Shown here in pieces: positions 1-11,929 of a DNA stretch of 64,000 nucleotides. Each line of letters opens with the position of its first letter. Positions within the stretch are counted from its first letter, which is position 1. The translations under genes and the position numbers were made by a program. The DNA lies in the NCBI RefSeq assembly GCF_003254395.2, contig NC_037640.1:12856289-12920288 (forward strand), read 5' to 3'. A model generated the notes under the pieces. It saw only the letters and a program-made list of their open reading frames with translations. It was not told the origin of the DNA and ran no database searches. The stretch comes from Apis mellifera (Eukaryota; Arthropoda; Insecta; Hymenoptera; Apidae).

Positions 1-3000
1 CATCTTTCTTGATCTCTTATTTGAGAACAATTTCAATTTGATAATATAAATGTTATTCGAGCATTTTAATAAATAATTACTTAAAGTTTTTAATTGGTTA
101 ATTATCTTTAAAAAAATTTGACTATTAAAAAGTGATTCGTTGTATTAAATTTGAAGCGACGAAATTTAATAAATGTTATTCGGGCATTTTAAAAAACTTG
201 AATTAACTTTATTCGAAACTTTTAATTTTTTCAACCTAGAATTAAGTGACTTCATCACTGCTTATATTATTGAAAACACTTTGTTGAAAATATAAAATCC
301 ACGCTCTCGATCCAAATCTTCGACTTGTCCTTAACGATAAAAAGAAAAAAAAATGATTCGCTCGAGATTGATACTTCAACAACAACACAACGATGCACAG
401 AGACACACTGTTACGAGGGAAAAATATCTTTCTCGAGATTAAATCCATTGGGATATTAGACGTCTCGCGTGCCACGAAACCGAGTTACCATCGCAATTTC
501 CACTTAGTACACGCACTGACGGCGATATTGGATTAGAAAAAAACTAGAGGAAGACTAGAGGAGGAGGAGGGGTGACGAAGAGCGAAGGGAATAGATTTCT
601 CCTCTCCTTCTCTAATTTCTCGAATGTTTCGTCGCCGCCGCGTTGAATCGTCAAACAGCGGCCAGGTTATTTGTTGGCAGTTCCCCCCACCCTTTCCCAT
701 TCTTCGAATAGCTTCTCTCTCCCCTCCACCGCTTCGACGGCGATCCGCGACCCGAGATACAAATACGAAGTCGAAGATTGAAAATAAGCGTGACAAAGGA
801 AAACGCTTTGATTCCAGCTAAAACTAGCTAAAATCTCCCCTTAACGATAATTCTTATCGTTCAGGCACTTACGAGATAAAAATTGAAAAATCTCGAGAAA
901 GAAAATCTTATTTCTCGATGTATTATCCGCTATTGTGGATAGTCACGATAAAATTCGAACCGAGCTCCCTCCTTTCCCCCCCTTTATGAAATTATTCTTG
1001 GGAACTCGAAGCCGATTAACCGATTTCTATGACCGTGTTGAAACAACTGTCTGTCTGAGAAAGGAGGAGGAGATAGAATTCGGCGAAATCAACTGAAAAG
1101 GGATTATAGGGGGAGGGGAGGTCTTTGAAAACTGTGCTCTCACTTTCGCGCGGGGAGTGGTCATAAATTTTCATAGAAAGGCGAGTTCGTTCGCTTTGCC
1201 GCCGGGATTAGCGGGGCTTTCCGCTCTCGTTGCCCGTTTCTCTCATTGTTTTAGCCGCGTTCGCCGCGATGGAAAGCCTCCTCGAGAAGGAGAAGGAGTG
1301 GGAGTAGGAGTAGGAGTAGGAGTAGGAGAGGGGATCAAAGTTTCGACCGCGCATCGATCGTTGCGCATCGAGCGAACGGCGTGAAAAGGGGAACCGCGCC
1401 GCTCTCGCTTCTTTCCTTACGCTCGAGCGTGAATTCGCGATTTTTTCCTGATGATGGAATAACAAGAAAGAAAGAAAGAAAGAGTGGTTGGTTGGCTGCT
1501 CGTGCACCCTTATCCATCCATTCTCCATGAGTAATTGTTTCGTGTATGTAAATGCTCGCGGTCGGGGCAGGGCATTTAACAAATTGCAAACCGGTTGCAG
1601 CGCGAATTTTTTGCTCGGCTAAATGGTGGACGGAAGGTGGATGGAAGGAGGAGGTGGGGAGGGTCAGTGGAATAGAAGAGGATTGTGCTCGCAACGAATT
1701 GGCTCGCGGCTCGGATCTTTTAATTTCATACCTTTTTTACGCCAGACCGTACCGTTTCACTTTTCCCGACTGTTATCGGGTAAAACATCGCCGGTCTACG
1801 AACATCTCTTCTTTTCTTTCTCACTTCGAAACACCGTATGGGCACAAGTTAGATCGATAAAAGTGCGTGAATTTTTGTTTAAAAGTAATCGAAAACATTG
1901 TAAGAGGATTTCGATCGATGCTTTCGAGATGATGATAATATATGATTTTTTTTTAGAAAAGTATTTTTTGTATTTTTTTTTTTTCATGAAAAGAATTTGA
2001 GAAAAAAATCAGTATTTTTGATGAAATATGATTACAGGTACTCTTTGTCCAATCCGTATCCTCGAATGAAACATTCATCGGTGGATGGAACAAAGTAAGA
2101 CAAAATCGAATCGTAATCCAAAGTTGGCGAACAATCTACGATTGTTAATTCGATGGGGCGAATCGAGTCCTTGGAGTTTATCCGCTTACCGCGGTATCAA
2201 GTGAAACGTAAACCGTGGCCGTGTACGAAACGCCAACAATCGCATCAATATTCCTGAGAAAGCCGTAAACAGATCGCGCGTGAATCAAGCAGTTTGCACG
2301 GTTTGTATGGCGCAGTGTTGTTGGCTCGCTCGCATACCGGCCAGAGAGAGAGAGAGATAGAGAATTGCAATCCCACAGTCGCGTCCCCTCTGGATATTAG
2401 CGTTCGTCATCGAGCCGAGTTTGCGCCGCAGGCGAAGGAGGTGAATCGGCGCTTAAGGAACGTTAATCAGGACGATTCACCGTATAATTCGAGTTCAGCC
2501 GCATTCGAATTCCGGGACGAATTATCCTTCCGAGGCCGGTCGCTTCTCCTCGCCGAAAATTAGAACGTCTGTTCCACGGTTGGCTTGTACGTACGCCGCG
2601 ACGCGATATTCGTGGGATTTGTAACGCGCGCAACGTTACAAACGATGACGTAGCACTCTCGCTTGCGCGTCTTGTGCGACGTTGCCGGTTGACGAATCGT
2701 ATCCGGCCGATAAAACAGAATGTTCGTATTCGGCGCAACGAAAAAACGGAAAGGATACATTCGAGTTACGGCGCGCGTTGAAACTATCGCGTTTAAGCGC
2801 GGATATTTTTGCGACTTTTTTAGACGAAGGGGGAAACGTTTGCTCCCCTCGGTGGAATTATTTCTAGCTAATTTTTTTCACAGACGTTGACCGTGGTGTT
2901 GTAACGAGGGAGGAAAATTTCTCCACGACGTTTCCACCTCGCGCAAAAAACCTCGGGCTGGTGTTGATCCAGAATAATTTGACACGGCCCTTTGCCACCC

Positions 3001-5219
3001 TTCTTGTTACCGTTTTCAACCCTCGTTTTTCTTCCATTTTTCCGCCCCGTTGTACCAAGGATTTTTCGTGTCCACCAAGGATTTTTAAACCGATAAACGA
3101 CTCGTGAGAGCAATTTTTCTTTCCTCATTCTTTCTTTCTTTTCTTTCTTTTCTTTCTTTTCTTTGGAAAAATCAAACAATTCCTATCGAATTTCGGCTCA
3201 AGTTTTTTCGAGTTTTATTCGAGTGACATCATATTCGTTTACGGATAATTTTAATTTTTTCTAGAAAAATTTTTACAATTTTAAATTTTCCTTTCGTAAG
3301 ACATTAACGATTCCATTTCGATTATTATAAACTCACTTTCATTATATTTGCTTCGAATAATTATAAATAACCGTGCTTCTCTTCTTTCTCCAAAAAATTT
3401 TCCAAAATTTAATTTCTAATATTTCTAATATTTGAGAACTCGAGAGGTAAGAACGAGAGCTGGAAACAGAGTGTTGCGCCTCTTTCAGCCGACAAAAAAA
3501 GCTGGTTGGCCGGCCATAAAGAATAACGAGCGCGCGCACCAAATTGAACGTCGGGACTCGGCGATACTCCGACACGTCTCCAATAAACGAATATTCTTCG
3601 GTCGAATATCGTTGAAGATACACCGTTCGGATCGCGAAAAATCGTGAAGAAAATTGTGAAGGAATCGTCGTCTCTCTTTCTCTGTAGTTGCAATCAGGTA
3701 GACGAGAGAATGGTGAATCGGCGGGATTGACTGGATTTAAAGATCATTAGACGCGGAGGTAGTACACGTCTAGGTAGATGAGTAAGCTGATTGAGTTTAT
3801 CGGATCGGCGAATTGCCAACCGGTCTCCCCTTCTTCGCGAGAGGAGAAGGAGGGGGGGAGGAGTCTCTTCCATTTCCTATTCTTCCCCGTTTCCTCGATT
3901 AGTTCTTCCTTCCTTCCTTCCTTCCTTTTATCCGTGTCTTCTCCCCCCCCCCCTTCTGATAAAAGTTCAATAATCCCGGCGCGTAATCCACCGGCATCGA
4001 TAATCCGCCCTTTCGTTAATTTATTATTCATCGAACGGTCGAACCACTTTGCACCTCGAATCGAATCGAGTGGAACGATCCCCTAAATTGCACGAAGAGG
4101 AGGGGCGGGTTGTAGTAGAAGTTCTTTTTCCTCGAGAGTTGGACAAGGAAAAATAATCGAAACGGATGAATGGATGGCCTGAATCGAGAACTTTGATGCT
4201 TCGTAGGAAAAAAAGAAAAAAGATGGAGGAAAATTGTTAGTTAAAAAACAATTTACAAAGCGGTATAATATAATAGGAACAAAGGGAAATGATGTGATTC
4301 GATGTAATTTCGCGTATGATGTTTGGTAAACATTTTCTCTCTAAGTTTCTTTTAACTTGGAATGGAAAAAGATAGAAAGAAAAGAAAGGAAAAAAAAAAG
4401 AAAGGAAGAAAAACGCGAACGAGCGATTGAATTGAATTTCATATTTATGAGCGTTGCAACAATACTCGATTCCTCTTGAATTGGGAACAAACGGAGGAGA
4501 GAGAGGGAGGGAAGGAACAAAGAGGATCGAAGAGCCATGAAAAACGTAAATAAATATAACAAACAACGCACGACGAGAAATTTATTTCGTTTAATTACTC
4601 GCGTTGCGATAAAAGTAATGTTCGCATCACCGGCTTTGCCCGTCGCGCCCGCGTCCTTCTAATTCAGTGGAAAAAACGGTCGAGGAAATATCGCGCAGTT
4701 CGTTGTCTCTCTCTCTCTCTCCCTTCCTTCGTCGCCTTCGTTCTATCCTCGTTGCGCGAGAAATATATTTCTATGACGCGGTGGGGGAAATAAACGACGC
4801 GCCTTATATTCGAATTCGAAATCCGGGAAAAGAAAAATCGAGGGAGGGGGAAAAAGAGCCTATCCCATCCAGTTTTAATTAAACTTTCAATTTCTACATA
4901 TATTTTTGGTATATATGTCTTCCAGTTAGTTTTCGAAAGTTAACTAAACAATCGACAACGAATTTCTATCGCGCAGCTTGGAAAAACGCTTCATTATCGA
5001 CCGAGTCCGAAATCGATCAGCCAATATTATCGCGCGGTTCGTGTCTCCAACATTGTTCGAAACGAAACAAAACTAGGAGCAGGAAAGAAAAGCTATGAAG
5101 AATAAAAATGAATCCTGCGTCGGGCTGTTTCTATAAATCAAATAGATCCATACTTATCTCACGAGTACGCGAGAAAAGGAGGTGAAATGAAAAAATCTTG
5201 CGTGTAAATAAATTCTTTC
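1..5219. other. Gene-free stretch, left end
   Basis: I recognise no gene here. Open frames are short, overlap on several strands and are rich in simple sequence. Contents include an AT-rich start, a purine/pyrimidine-skewed GC-richer segment around 550-760, a (GTAGGA)-type hexamer run at about 1295-1328, a (CTTTT)n tract at 3120-3168 and a (CCTT)n tract at about 3905-3925. Small UTR exons cannot be excluded. Confidence 0.5.
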
Positions 5220-5342
5220 CCTTTCGATAATAACTTTCGACCGAATTCGAATTATTTCATCGTTCGTGGCGCCATCTGAAACAACTGAGCTTCGATCAGT
5301 GCTTTGAAAGTTTCCAGTCCGATAATTTAATTACTTTATATA
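5220..5342 (-). repeat. Dispersed repeat copy with TGGCGCCATCT core
   Basis: The reverse complement of this segment aligns with 53270-53405. Shared blocks, in order, are a GCACTGATCG word, TTGTTTCAGATGGCGCCACGA, and ATTCGAATTCGGTCGAAA, with similar spacing. The core at 5267-5277 (AGATGGCGCCA on the minus strand) resembles the core of CTCF binding sites. That is a motif resemblance only. No coding potential is seen. Confidence 0.6.
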
Positions 5343-6269
5343 AATATACTTAATTATATTATATTATATTTATTATATATATATATTTAATTATATATAT
5401 TTATTTAAATCTCTCGTTCGATTATTTAAATAATAACACATGTGCATCGTTCCCTTTATATAATTTTAAAATCTTTCCCGTTACCGTACGAAGCGCGGTT
5501 ATCTCGTCTCCTTTCTCGTTTCGAAACGAGGGCTCGCGCAGAACGACTTTATTGTTTATTTTCGCTCCGTCTCTCTCTTTCGAACGGCGCTCAGATGCGG
5601 CCCTCGATCTCCCGAAGTCAACTCGTACCTAGACTCTTCTCTCCCTCAAGGCCACTTACTCTTCTTCCCGCCTTGCAAAACACGTTTCCCTCGCGTGGAA
5701 ATGGAAAGAATAGAATCGCTTCTTTCGTTGCAGCAGAGTCGGGGGAGTTGAGCAGTGAAGTTTCGAAGCACTGGGAGAAGAAGGGACGGGTAGAAAACGT
5801 AGGATTGGAATGTTTGTACCTTTGATTCACGTCGGTTTAATTGTTACGGCATCAGCGGCAATTTCATTTTCTCGCTTAGTCGGTTATTACTGCGATGAAT
5901 ATATAGGTGAGGTTAGGGGAGCTCGTAACAATAGTAAAGTGGCGGACGTGAATTTGTAATTCAAATTGTCTCTTTCTGCGGAGCGGAGTAGTAGCGGGTG
6001 AGGAGCGCAGAATGTCGTTGTTACGTGTAAAAGGTAAACAGCGTTCGGGGGTTTCGCCCGGTGAAAATGTAGGCAAAGTGGGCTCTAATATAGTGAAACC
6101 TCCTTGATACTTTGTTTGCGACATAATGGAACGACCGTGTAACACGAGAGCGCTCGAACCTTTTTCTGGAAATTTGCAACGTCCGAGGGCGCGAATCGAA
6201 AATCCTCCAACGGAGTTTTTCCCGTTTTTCGTTCAACCGACTTTTCAACCATGAAGAATACATATTTTT

Positions 6270-6890
6270 TCGTCGTTTATAATTATCACTATCGAGATAA
6301 ATAATATGTATTTTGTAAATCGAGACGTAACGTTAAATTTCCTTAAATGTCAAAATTTATAAATTTCAAATTCTTTATATATTTTTTCATATTTATTTTT
6401 TTATAGTTATTATTATCGAGATAAAAAATATATATTTTAAGAGATAAATAATATATTTTATATAAAGTGTAATCGAGACGTAACGTTAAATTTCCTTAAA
6501 TGTCAAAATTTAAATTTAAGTTAAATTTCAAATTCTTTATATATTTTTTCATATTTATTTTTTTATAATTATTACTATCGAGATAAAAAATATATATTTT
6601 AAGAAATAAATAATATATTTTATATAAAGTGTAATCGAGACGTAACATTAAATTTCCTTAAATGTCAGAATTTATAAATTTCAAATTCTTTATATATTTT
6701 TTCATATTTATTTTTTTATAGTTATTATATATTATATATATTATTATTATTATTATATATATTTATATAAATGTAATCGACATAACGTTAAATTTCTTTC
6801 GAAAATGTCAAAATTTATAAATTTCAAATTCTTTATATATTTTTTCATACAGTTTATAGTTATTACTATCGAGATAAAAAATGTATACTT
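6270..6890. repeat. AT-rich tandem array, about 140-160 bp units, 4 copies
   Basis: The word AATCGAGACGTAACGTTAAA recurs, with small changes, at 6318, 6471, 6633 and 6774. Each copy is followed by the same TTCCTTAAATGTC, AATTTCAAATTCTTTATATA and CTATCGAGATAAA blocks. Periods are about 153, 162 and 141 bp, so the units differ by indels. Extremely AT-rich, with no coding potential. Confidence 0.85.
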
Positions 6891-8794
6891 TGCAAAAGAT
6901 AACATCATGAAACGTAAGCTAAAAGAATTTTTTAATTTTACTATATCGAATTCGTATCGTATCGAAACGTAGAAGAATTTTCGAATTCGATGCGAAGTTA
7001 TATTGGATTGGATATCTTTACGTACATCGTTGCGTCGAAATAAAAAAAGCGTATACTTTGCCAAACATACGAACGAAACGAGAGGTAAGGTGATTTAAAG
7101 GGCGAACGTGGCAACGTGGCACGATAATTGTTGCAGCGGGGACGATTGCTCGGCATGAAATTCCATTAAATTTATATATCGGCGGGGCGTGGAGCGTGTT
7201 GGGCAATGCTGGGTTTGTTTCATTTATGACAGTGGGTGTGCACCTGTCAGCACGGGATTTTCGAAATCGCGCGGCAGAAACTCTTTACGAGGCTTTCATC
7301 CGAACGGGCAATTACACTTTCGGCTACGAATGAAACGATCGCGTCAAACTGTCGGCCAGACGGCGTATCGCCTATGTATGCCGTCATGCGCTCAACAACG
7401 TCCGATTTACTTGCCCGTTTTACTCGATTCCAACTTAATTGGACAATTTAATGCAATCTCCCCGAACAATACCGAATTATCGCCTTGTATCGCGTTGATT
7501 AAATTTTCTTGCAAGGATCTCCAGACTTCTCGTCTCTCCCCCCCCCCCCTCCCCTCTTCTTTTTTCCGTCCCAAAGAAAAGAAAAGCTTCCTTCCCTTCG
7601 AAATCGTGTATTTAAATATTCTTCCTTCTTCGTCGCGCAAAGATTTTAACAAAGAAACTAAACTCGATCCCCAGAATATTTTTTACTTCTCGAAAAAAAA
7701 AAATTCGAGTAGTTCGATTCAACTATTTTCGAGTAAATTCTTATATATTGCGAAGAAGGATCGAAGATACTTTTTGCGGAAGAAAAATTGAAGGAGGGCG
7801 ATAAATTATCGTCGACTCGAGGACAGCCAAGCGAAGATATTGGCGAAGATGCTTGCTCGAAGATCCTTGTCAGATTCGAGCGAGTTAAAAATTCCTCGGT
7901 GGATCGAACGGATACTAAAATTCCTTCCCGTTCGACGTTTCCAACTCTATGACGTGTTGCCGCCCGTTCCTCAGGCGAGCGTATCGTCTCCGTAGGATCG
8001 GAACGAGTCCCCGGGGATCCATCGAGGCGGCGCTTGCCAACCGCTGGAAAATATTTTCCCAGTCCTTTCGTGTTGGGGAAAGTTTATCGTTCGTTACCAC
8101 CGGAATCGTTCCGCCCACGATGTCGTTTCTTACTTTCCTTCCTTCCTTCCTTCCTTCCTTCCTTCCTTCCACGTTTGACGAGCTGTTTGTTCTGTTTCAG
8201 CTCGTCAAATACGAATTCGCGTATATTCCTCCTTTATTTAACCAGCCATAATCCACCGTTTAATACCAAAGGTTTATTATACATTCATTACGTATATTAT
8301 TGTTATATACATATATACATTAGTATTATGTATTCGAGGTTATAATAGTTTATTGTTATTCGAGTTGAAAAATTCGAAAAAACTTGTATTCCACGCGAAG
8401 TTAGAACGGTTTGTTTTTTTAAGATAAGGGTATAAGAGTATATGTCGGTCGTGTGGAACGTTAGCCGGTTATTAACTCGGGTCTCTCGTTCGTTTCACTC
8501 GTCGCGGTTTAAAAGTAAACGAGGCTCGATGGATTCCTTCCTTTTCCCTCCTCGGTCAAAGGGAAGGTATTTGTTGACTTTTGCGAAACCTCTGACGTCC
8601 GTCAAACGAATCGATCTCGGGTAAACTTTCCACGAGCGTGGGGTATATATACCTTATGGAATAAACTATATTGGAGGATTTTTTTTTGGGGGGGGGGAAC
8701 TTTGAACGAAGAATGAGTTTAAATGAAAAATTAATAATTCTAAATAATATCGATTGATGATTTATTGCGTTATTTTTTATTTACATCTTATCTC

Positions 8795-8833
<39 letters not shown>

Positions 8834-8986
8834 AAAACAGTGACTTGATTCGATCAGGTACGATATTTGCCACACGATACAACGAATCATAATCATAGGA
8901 ATCATACAAATTTCACGCTCCTTACAATCTAAGATTACAAGATTAAGAATATTAAGAATATCTAGCGCAACATTAACGAAATTAAA
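6891..8986. other. Gene-free stretch before the Arc-like gene
   Basis: No recognisable gene. A 200-codon open frame at 7189-7791 (+) ends in low-complexity Ser/Pro/Lys sequence and has no domain I know. Simple repeats are (CTTC)n at 8131-8169 and (CT)n at about 8801-8829. A GC-richer patch around 7100-7460 contains a CACCTG E-box, too common a motif to call alone. Confidence 0.5.
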
Positions 8987-8992
8987 TTTATT
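8987..8992 (-). terminator. Poly(A) signal AATAAA for the Arc-like gene
   Basis: TTTATT on the plus strand reads AATAAA on the minus strand, about 72 bases beyond the stop codon of the Gag/Arc-like gene. It would give a short 3' UTR. The motif is common in AT-rich DNA, so the assignment rests on position. Confidence 0.45.
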
Positions 8993-9063
8993 AGATAAAA
9001 TAAATATGTACATATATACAGACGCATATTTAGAAAAGTAAACACAAGAGATAGGAGAAGGAA

Positions 9064-9942
9064 TTATGAGGGGGACGGGTGGTGGCAAGAGGACGAGGAC
9101 GAGGTATTGTCCTTGGAGTCTACGAGGCTGCACGAGGCAAAGCGTTCCAGCGTGTTGCTGTCCAACGTACACAACGCGAACCGCTCTATATTTATCGTCG
9201 TGTTTTTATATTTCCCGTGGATGTGTTTACGTTTGTTACACTTGTGACATCTCTCCTCGTTCCTCTCGTGCAAGTATTTCTCCTTCTTGTGCTTGTGGTG
9301 GGGGCACTTGACCAACGATCTGGCGAAATACTTGGCCATCGTCTCCTCGTCCCACTGCCTGCTGCCCGACGCTTTCCTCTTCTCCATGTTGTCCACGTAA
9401 CGGGCTTTCTCGATCATATCTTCGAAGTTGATTATCGCGTTCCTCGATATCTTCCTTCGTATCGGTTTCTTCAACATCCAGTATATCATATCGATCTGCA
9501 CTTCTTCCGGATGCGGGTTGGGGAGTTCGGCGAGGAGGGCGCGTTTCTGTTTGATGAACTCGTCGGTAGGAGCGTTGGCGTCCTGCTTCGAGGAGAACAG
9601 CTCGCTGTATATCTCGTAGGCGGCTCTCTTGGGCGCGAACGAGTCTTGGAGCATGGCCATCGCATCCGACCATTTCGCCACGTCTCCGCCGACGTCTTCC
9701 CACCACTCGGCCGCCTCCCCCTCGAACAACAGTGGCAGCTCGTGCAGGGCCACGTCCTCGTTCACCTTTTCCATGTCTTTGAAAAGGCAGATCGTAACGA
9801 GAAATTTGTTCAAGTCGTCCCTGCTTCCGTCGAACCGTGCCGTGCACTGTTTAAAACTGCCCTTCCTCTGGACTGGTGCCGGTTGCGGTCGCGATGCGCT
9901 CGAAGCGCCCGCCGTCGCGTCCTGGCTTTCGTCCACTTCCAT
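9064..9942 (-). CDS. Arc-like / Ty3-gypsy Gag-derived capsid protein
   Basis: An intact 292-residue protein from one uninterrupted, GC-rich frame. Residues about 28-185 read as a Gag capsid region: an EWWEDV block (79-84), FAPKRAAYEIY (102-112), a QKRALLAELP block (132-141) and an IDMIYWML block (150-157), the pattern known from insect dArc-type proteins and Ty3/gypsy Gag. The N-terminus (1-27) is a flexible Ser/Ala/Pro segment. A zinc-knuckle remnant follows (C232, C235, H240), but the fourth ligand is Tyr245 instead of Cys. The tail (253-292) holds a doubled ERFA-C-L motif and a Ser run. Family members self-assemble into capsid-like shells that package RNA; that role here is inference. No protease, reverse transcriptase, integrase or LTR is visible nearby, which favours a domesticated gene. 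The start is the first ATG after an in-frame TAG about 55 bases upstream. It could instead be the surviving gag of an otherwise lost element. Confidence 0.82.
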   Translation of the reverse strand: MEVDESQDATAGASSASRPQPAPVQRKGSFKQCTARFDGSRDDLNKFLVTICLFKDMEKVNEDVALHELPLLFEGEAAEWWEDVGGDVAKWSDAMAMLQDSFAPKRAAYEIYSELFSSKQDANAPTDEFIKQKRALLAELPNPHPEEVQIDMIYWMLKKPIRRKISRNAIINFEDMIEKARYVDNMEKRKASGSRQWDEETMAKYFARSLVKCPHHKHKKEKYLHERNEERCHKCNKRKHIHGKYKNTTINIERFALCTLDSNTLERFASCSLVDSKDNTSSSSSCHHPSPS

Positions 9943-10111
9943 ATCTCTACTCTTCTTTACCGGTAGCGTGATTCGAGCTCGCGCGCAGAGCTAAATTTGG
10001 CAACTAGGCGTTCTGCGACCGCGAATCGAACGAACGAGTCGTAAGTGTGTAATTCGGCGAGGAAGAATTCTCTCGAAATTTGCTTCCTTCTATGCCGAGT
10101 ATTGCCAGATT

Positions 10112-10116
10112 ACTGT
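10112..10116 (-). promoter_or_regulatory. Initiator-like site for the Arc-like gene
   Basis: On the minus strand the sequence reads GGACAGTAATC, close to the arthropod initiator TCAGT. Its A lies about 33 bases from the first base of the TATA-like element, the expected spacing. It would give a 5' UTR of about 170 nt. No transcript data are available here. Confidence 0.3.
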
Positions 10117-10138
10117 CCAACTCGGACACGGGAAACGG

Positions 10139-10147
10139 CTTTAAATA
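10139..10147 (-). promoter_or_regulatory. TATA-like element for the Arc-like gene
   Basis: Minus-strand TATTTAAAG about 200 bp upstream of the ATG at 9942, in a locally GC-richer flank. Its spacing to the initiator-like site at 10114 fits a focused core promoter. The call rests on position and motif only. Confidence 0.35.
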
Positions 10148-10299
10148 CGTTTTTCCGCACTTTCCTCCGTCCAATCAGAGCTTGGCTCCGGGTTTTACCT
10201 GAACTTTTACTGCACCCTTTGCGACTCAGGTATTCGCCGCGCAACCTTCCTGCCACCTTGCACTTCCTTATCCCTATCGTCCTTTCTAATCCCTACTAG

Positions 10300-10460
10300 T
10301 TCTATTATTATTGGAAATAGTCATATTTCTTTCTTTCTAATACTTGACAAGCGTGCACATTCTCTGAATATTAAAAATTGAAGAAAGGACGAATAAGGGA
10401 TTTTTTTAAATAAACTACGTATTTTTTAATTATTTTTGTTTCCGTTTACATAATTTAAAC

Positions 10461-10496
<36 letters not shown>

Positions 10497-11929
10497 CGAG
10501 AGATAATAAAACGTGGCCGTAATTGATAAACATCTGCCCTCGTCGATCGAATAATTGGTCGCGGATAAAAACGGCACGCGTTTCGAGATAAATAACGCGT
10601 TTTCGAGCCCTGGCTTTTCGTTCCTTTCGCGTGTAATGCGCGCCACGTTCACGTTTCAATAACGATTTCCAACTATTGTTCATATCGGGAGGAGGAAAGG
10701 AGGGGGAGGGAGAGAGAACATCGAATCTATCCGATGTTTACACAGGGCTCTGTTCGGTCGGTAACTTCTGCACTGTCGATATTTTTGTACAAAAAAGGGA
10801 GCGTATACCACCATTAAGTTTAAACATCGCGTAACGATGTTTGCGCCGTTTAATATCTATCGTTTGTATTTCTGGATATTTTTTTTGTTAAAATATACTC
10901 GTTTTCGTTTCTAATCAACTTTTTTCTCCTTCTTCTTGTCATTTTCGATCAATTAATCCGTCGTAAATTTTTCATTCCCTTTCGAAAATCGATATTTACA
11001 TCAAGTATAATAAATTATACTCGTAATAATAAATTTTTATCATAGAAAATATTAATAAGTTAATAACGCTAACTCTACATTGAAAATAAGAATATTTACA
11101 AAATAATCAAGCGTATCATTTCTGATTACATGTTATTTAAAAAAAAAATATTCATTTTAGAGAATCTTTTTATTTCTTTTCTTTTACTTTCGATCGAATT
11201 AATAAAATTTCGTCCCTTCTCGAAAATCGATAATTGTAATCTCATCAAGTACGTACGATAATAAATTATACCTGCGATAATTATTATTTACCAACAGAAT
11301 TAAGTTACACTCTGCACTTTGAAAAGAAGAATATATTTTGTTTATTAAAGTCTATGTTTTGTTTATTAAAATGTCAAATATGTAATTTCCAATGATATAT
11401 TTCTCGCAAAGGAAACTATTCAGAAACTTTTCATTGTACTTTTACCTTTTCTTTGTTCTTCTTATCTCTCGACCGGTCCCTTTTCGAAAAATCGATATTT
11501 ACAATTTTATGAATACTATTTTAATTGTGTACAACAAACAATAAATTAGTCACAATAACGGCATTAACGGAGTGCCGTTAGGTGTGCATACCGTTAAGTT
11601 AATAATGCACACTCATTATTCGACCAACTGTATTTCGAAAATTATTTATATATATATAAATAATTTATATAATTTATATAATTTATATATATATAAATAT
11701 TTATTCGAAACGTCAGGTATATCGTTTCCGATGATAAATCTTCTTTTTACCTCCATCGAAATGTTGGTGTAGTTTGAAAACTTTTTCTAAAATTCTCCCA
11801 GTTATTTATTGTTCTCTAAAGTTTCTCGATAATAATAATAAAACTTTTGGTAACTAAAAACTTATGCATTTAACCTTAACTTGACCTGAAGTTAATCCGT
11901 GACAGTAAATGCATAGATATTCTTTACGA
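10300..11929. other. AT-rich gene-free stretch
   Basis: No gene recognised. It contains a (CT)n tract at 10466-10494, then AT-rich DNA with loosely repeated blocks around 10970-11530 (TTTCGAAAATCGAT-type words and CGATAATAAATTATAC). These suggest an old, heavily diverged tandem duplication of roughly 250 bp. Confidence 0.45.

Noticed and set aside
7189..7791. 200-codon plus-strand frame
   Set aside because: No recognised domain, simple Ser/Pro/Lys/Phe composition in the second half, and no promoter or splice support.
9079..9966. 295-codon plus-strand frame antisense to the whole Arc-like gene
   Set aside because: It mirrors the GC-rich coding frame on the other strand. Its translation has no recognisable domain, while the minus-strand frame has a clear capsid signature.
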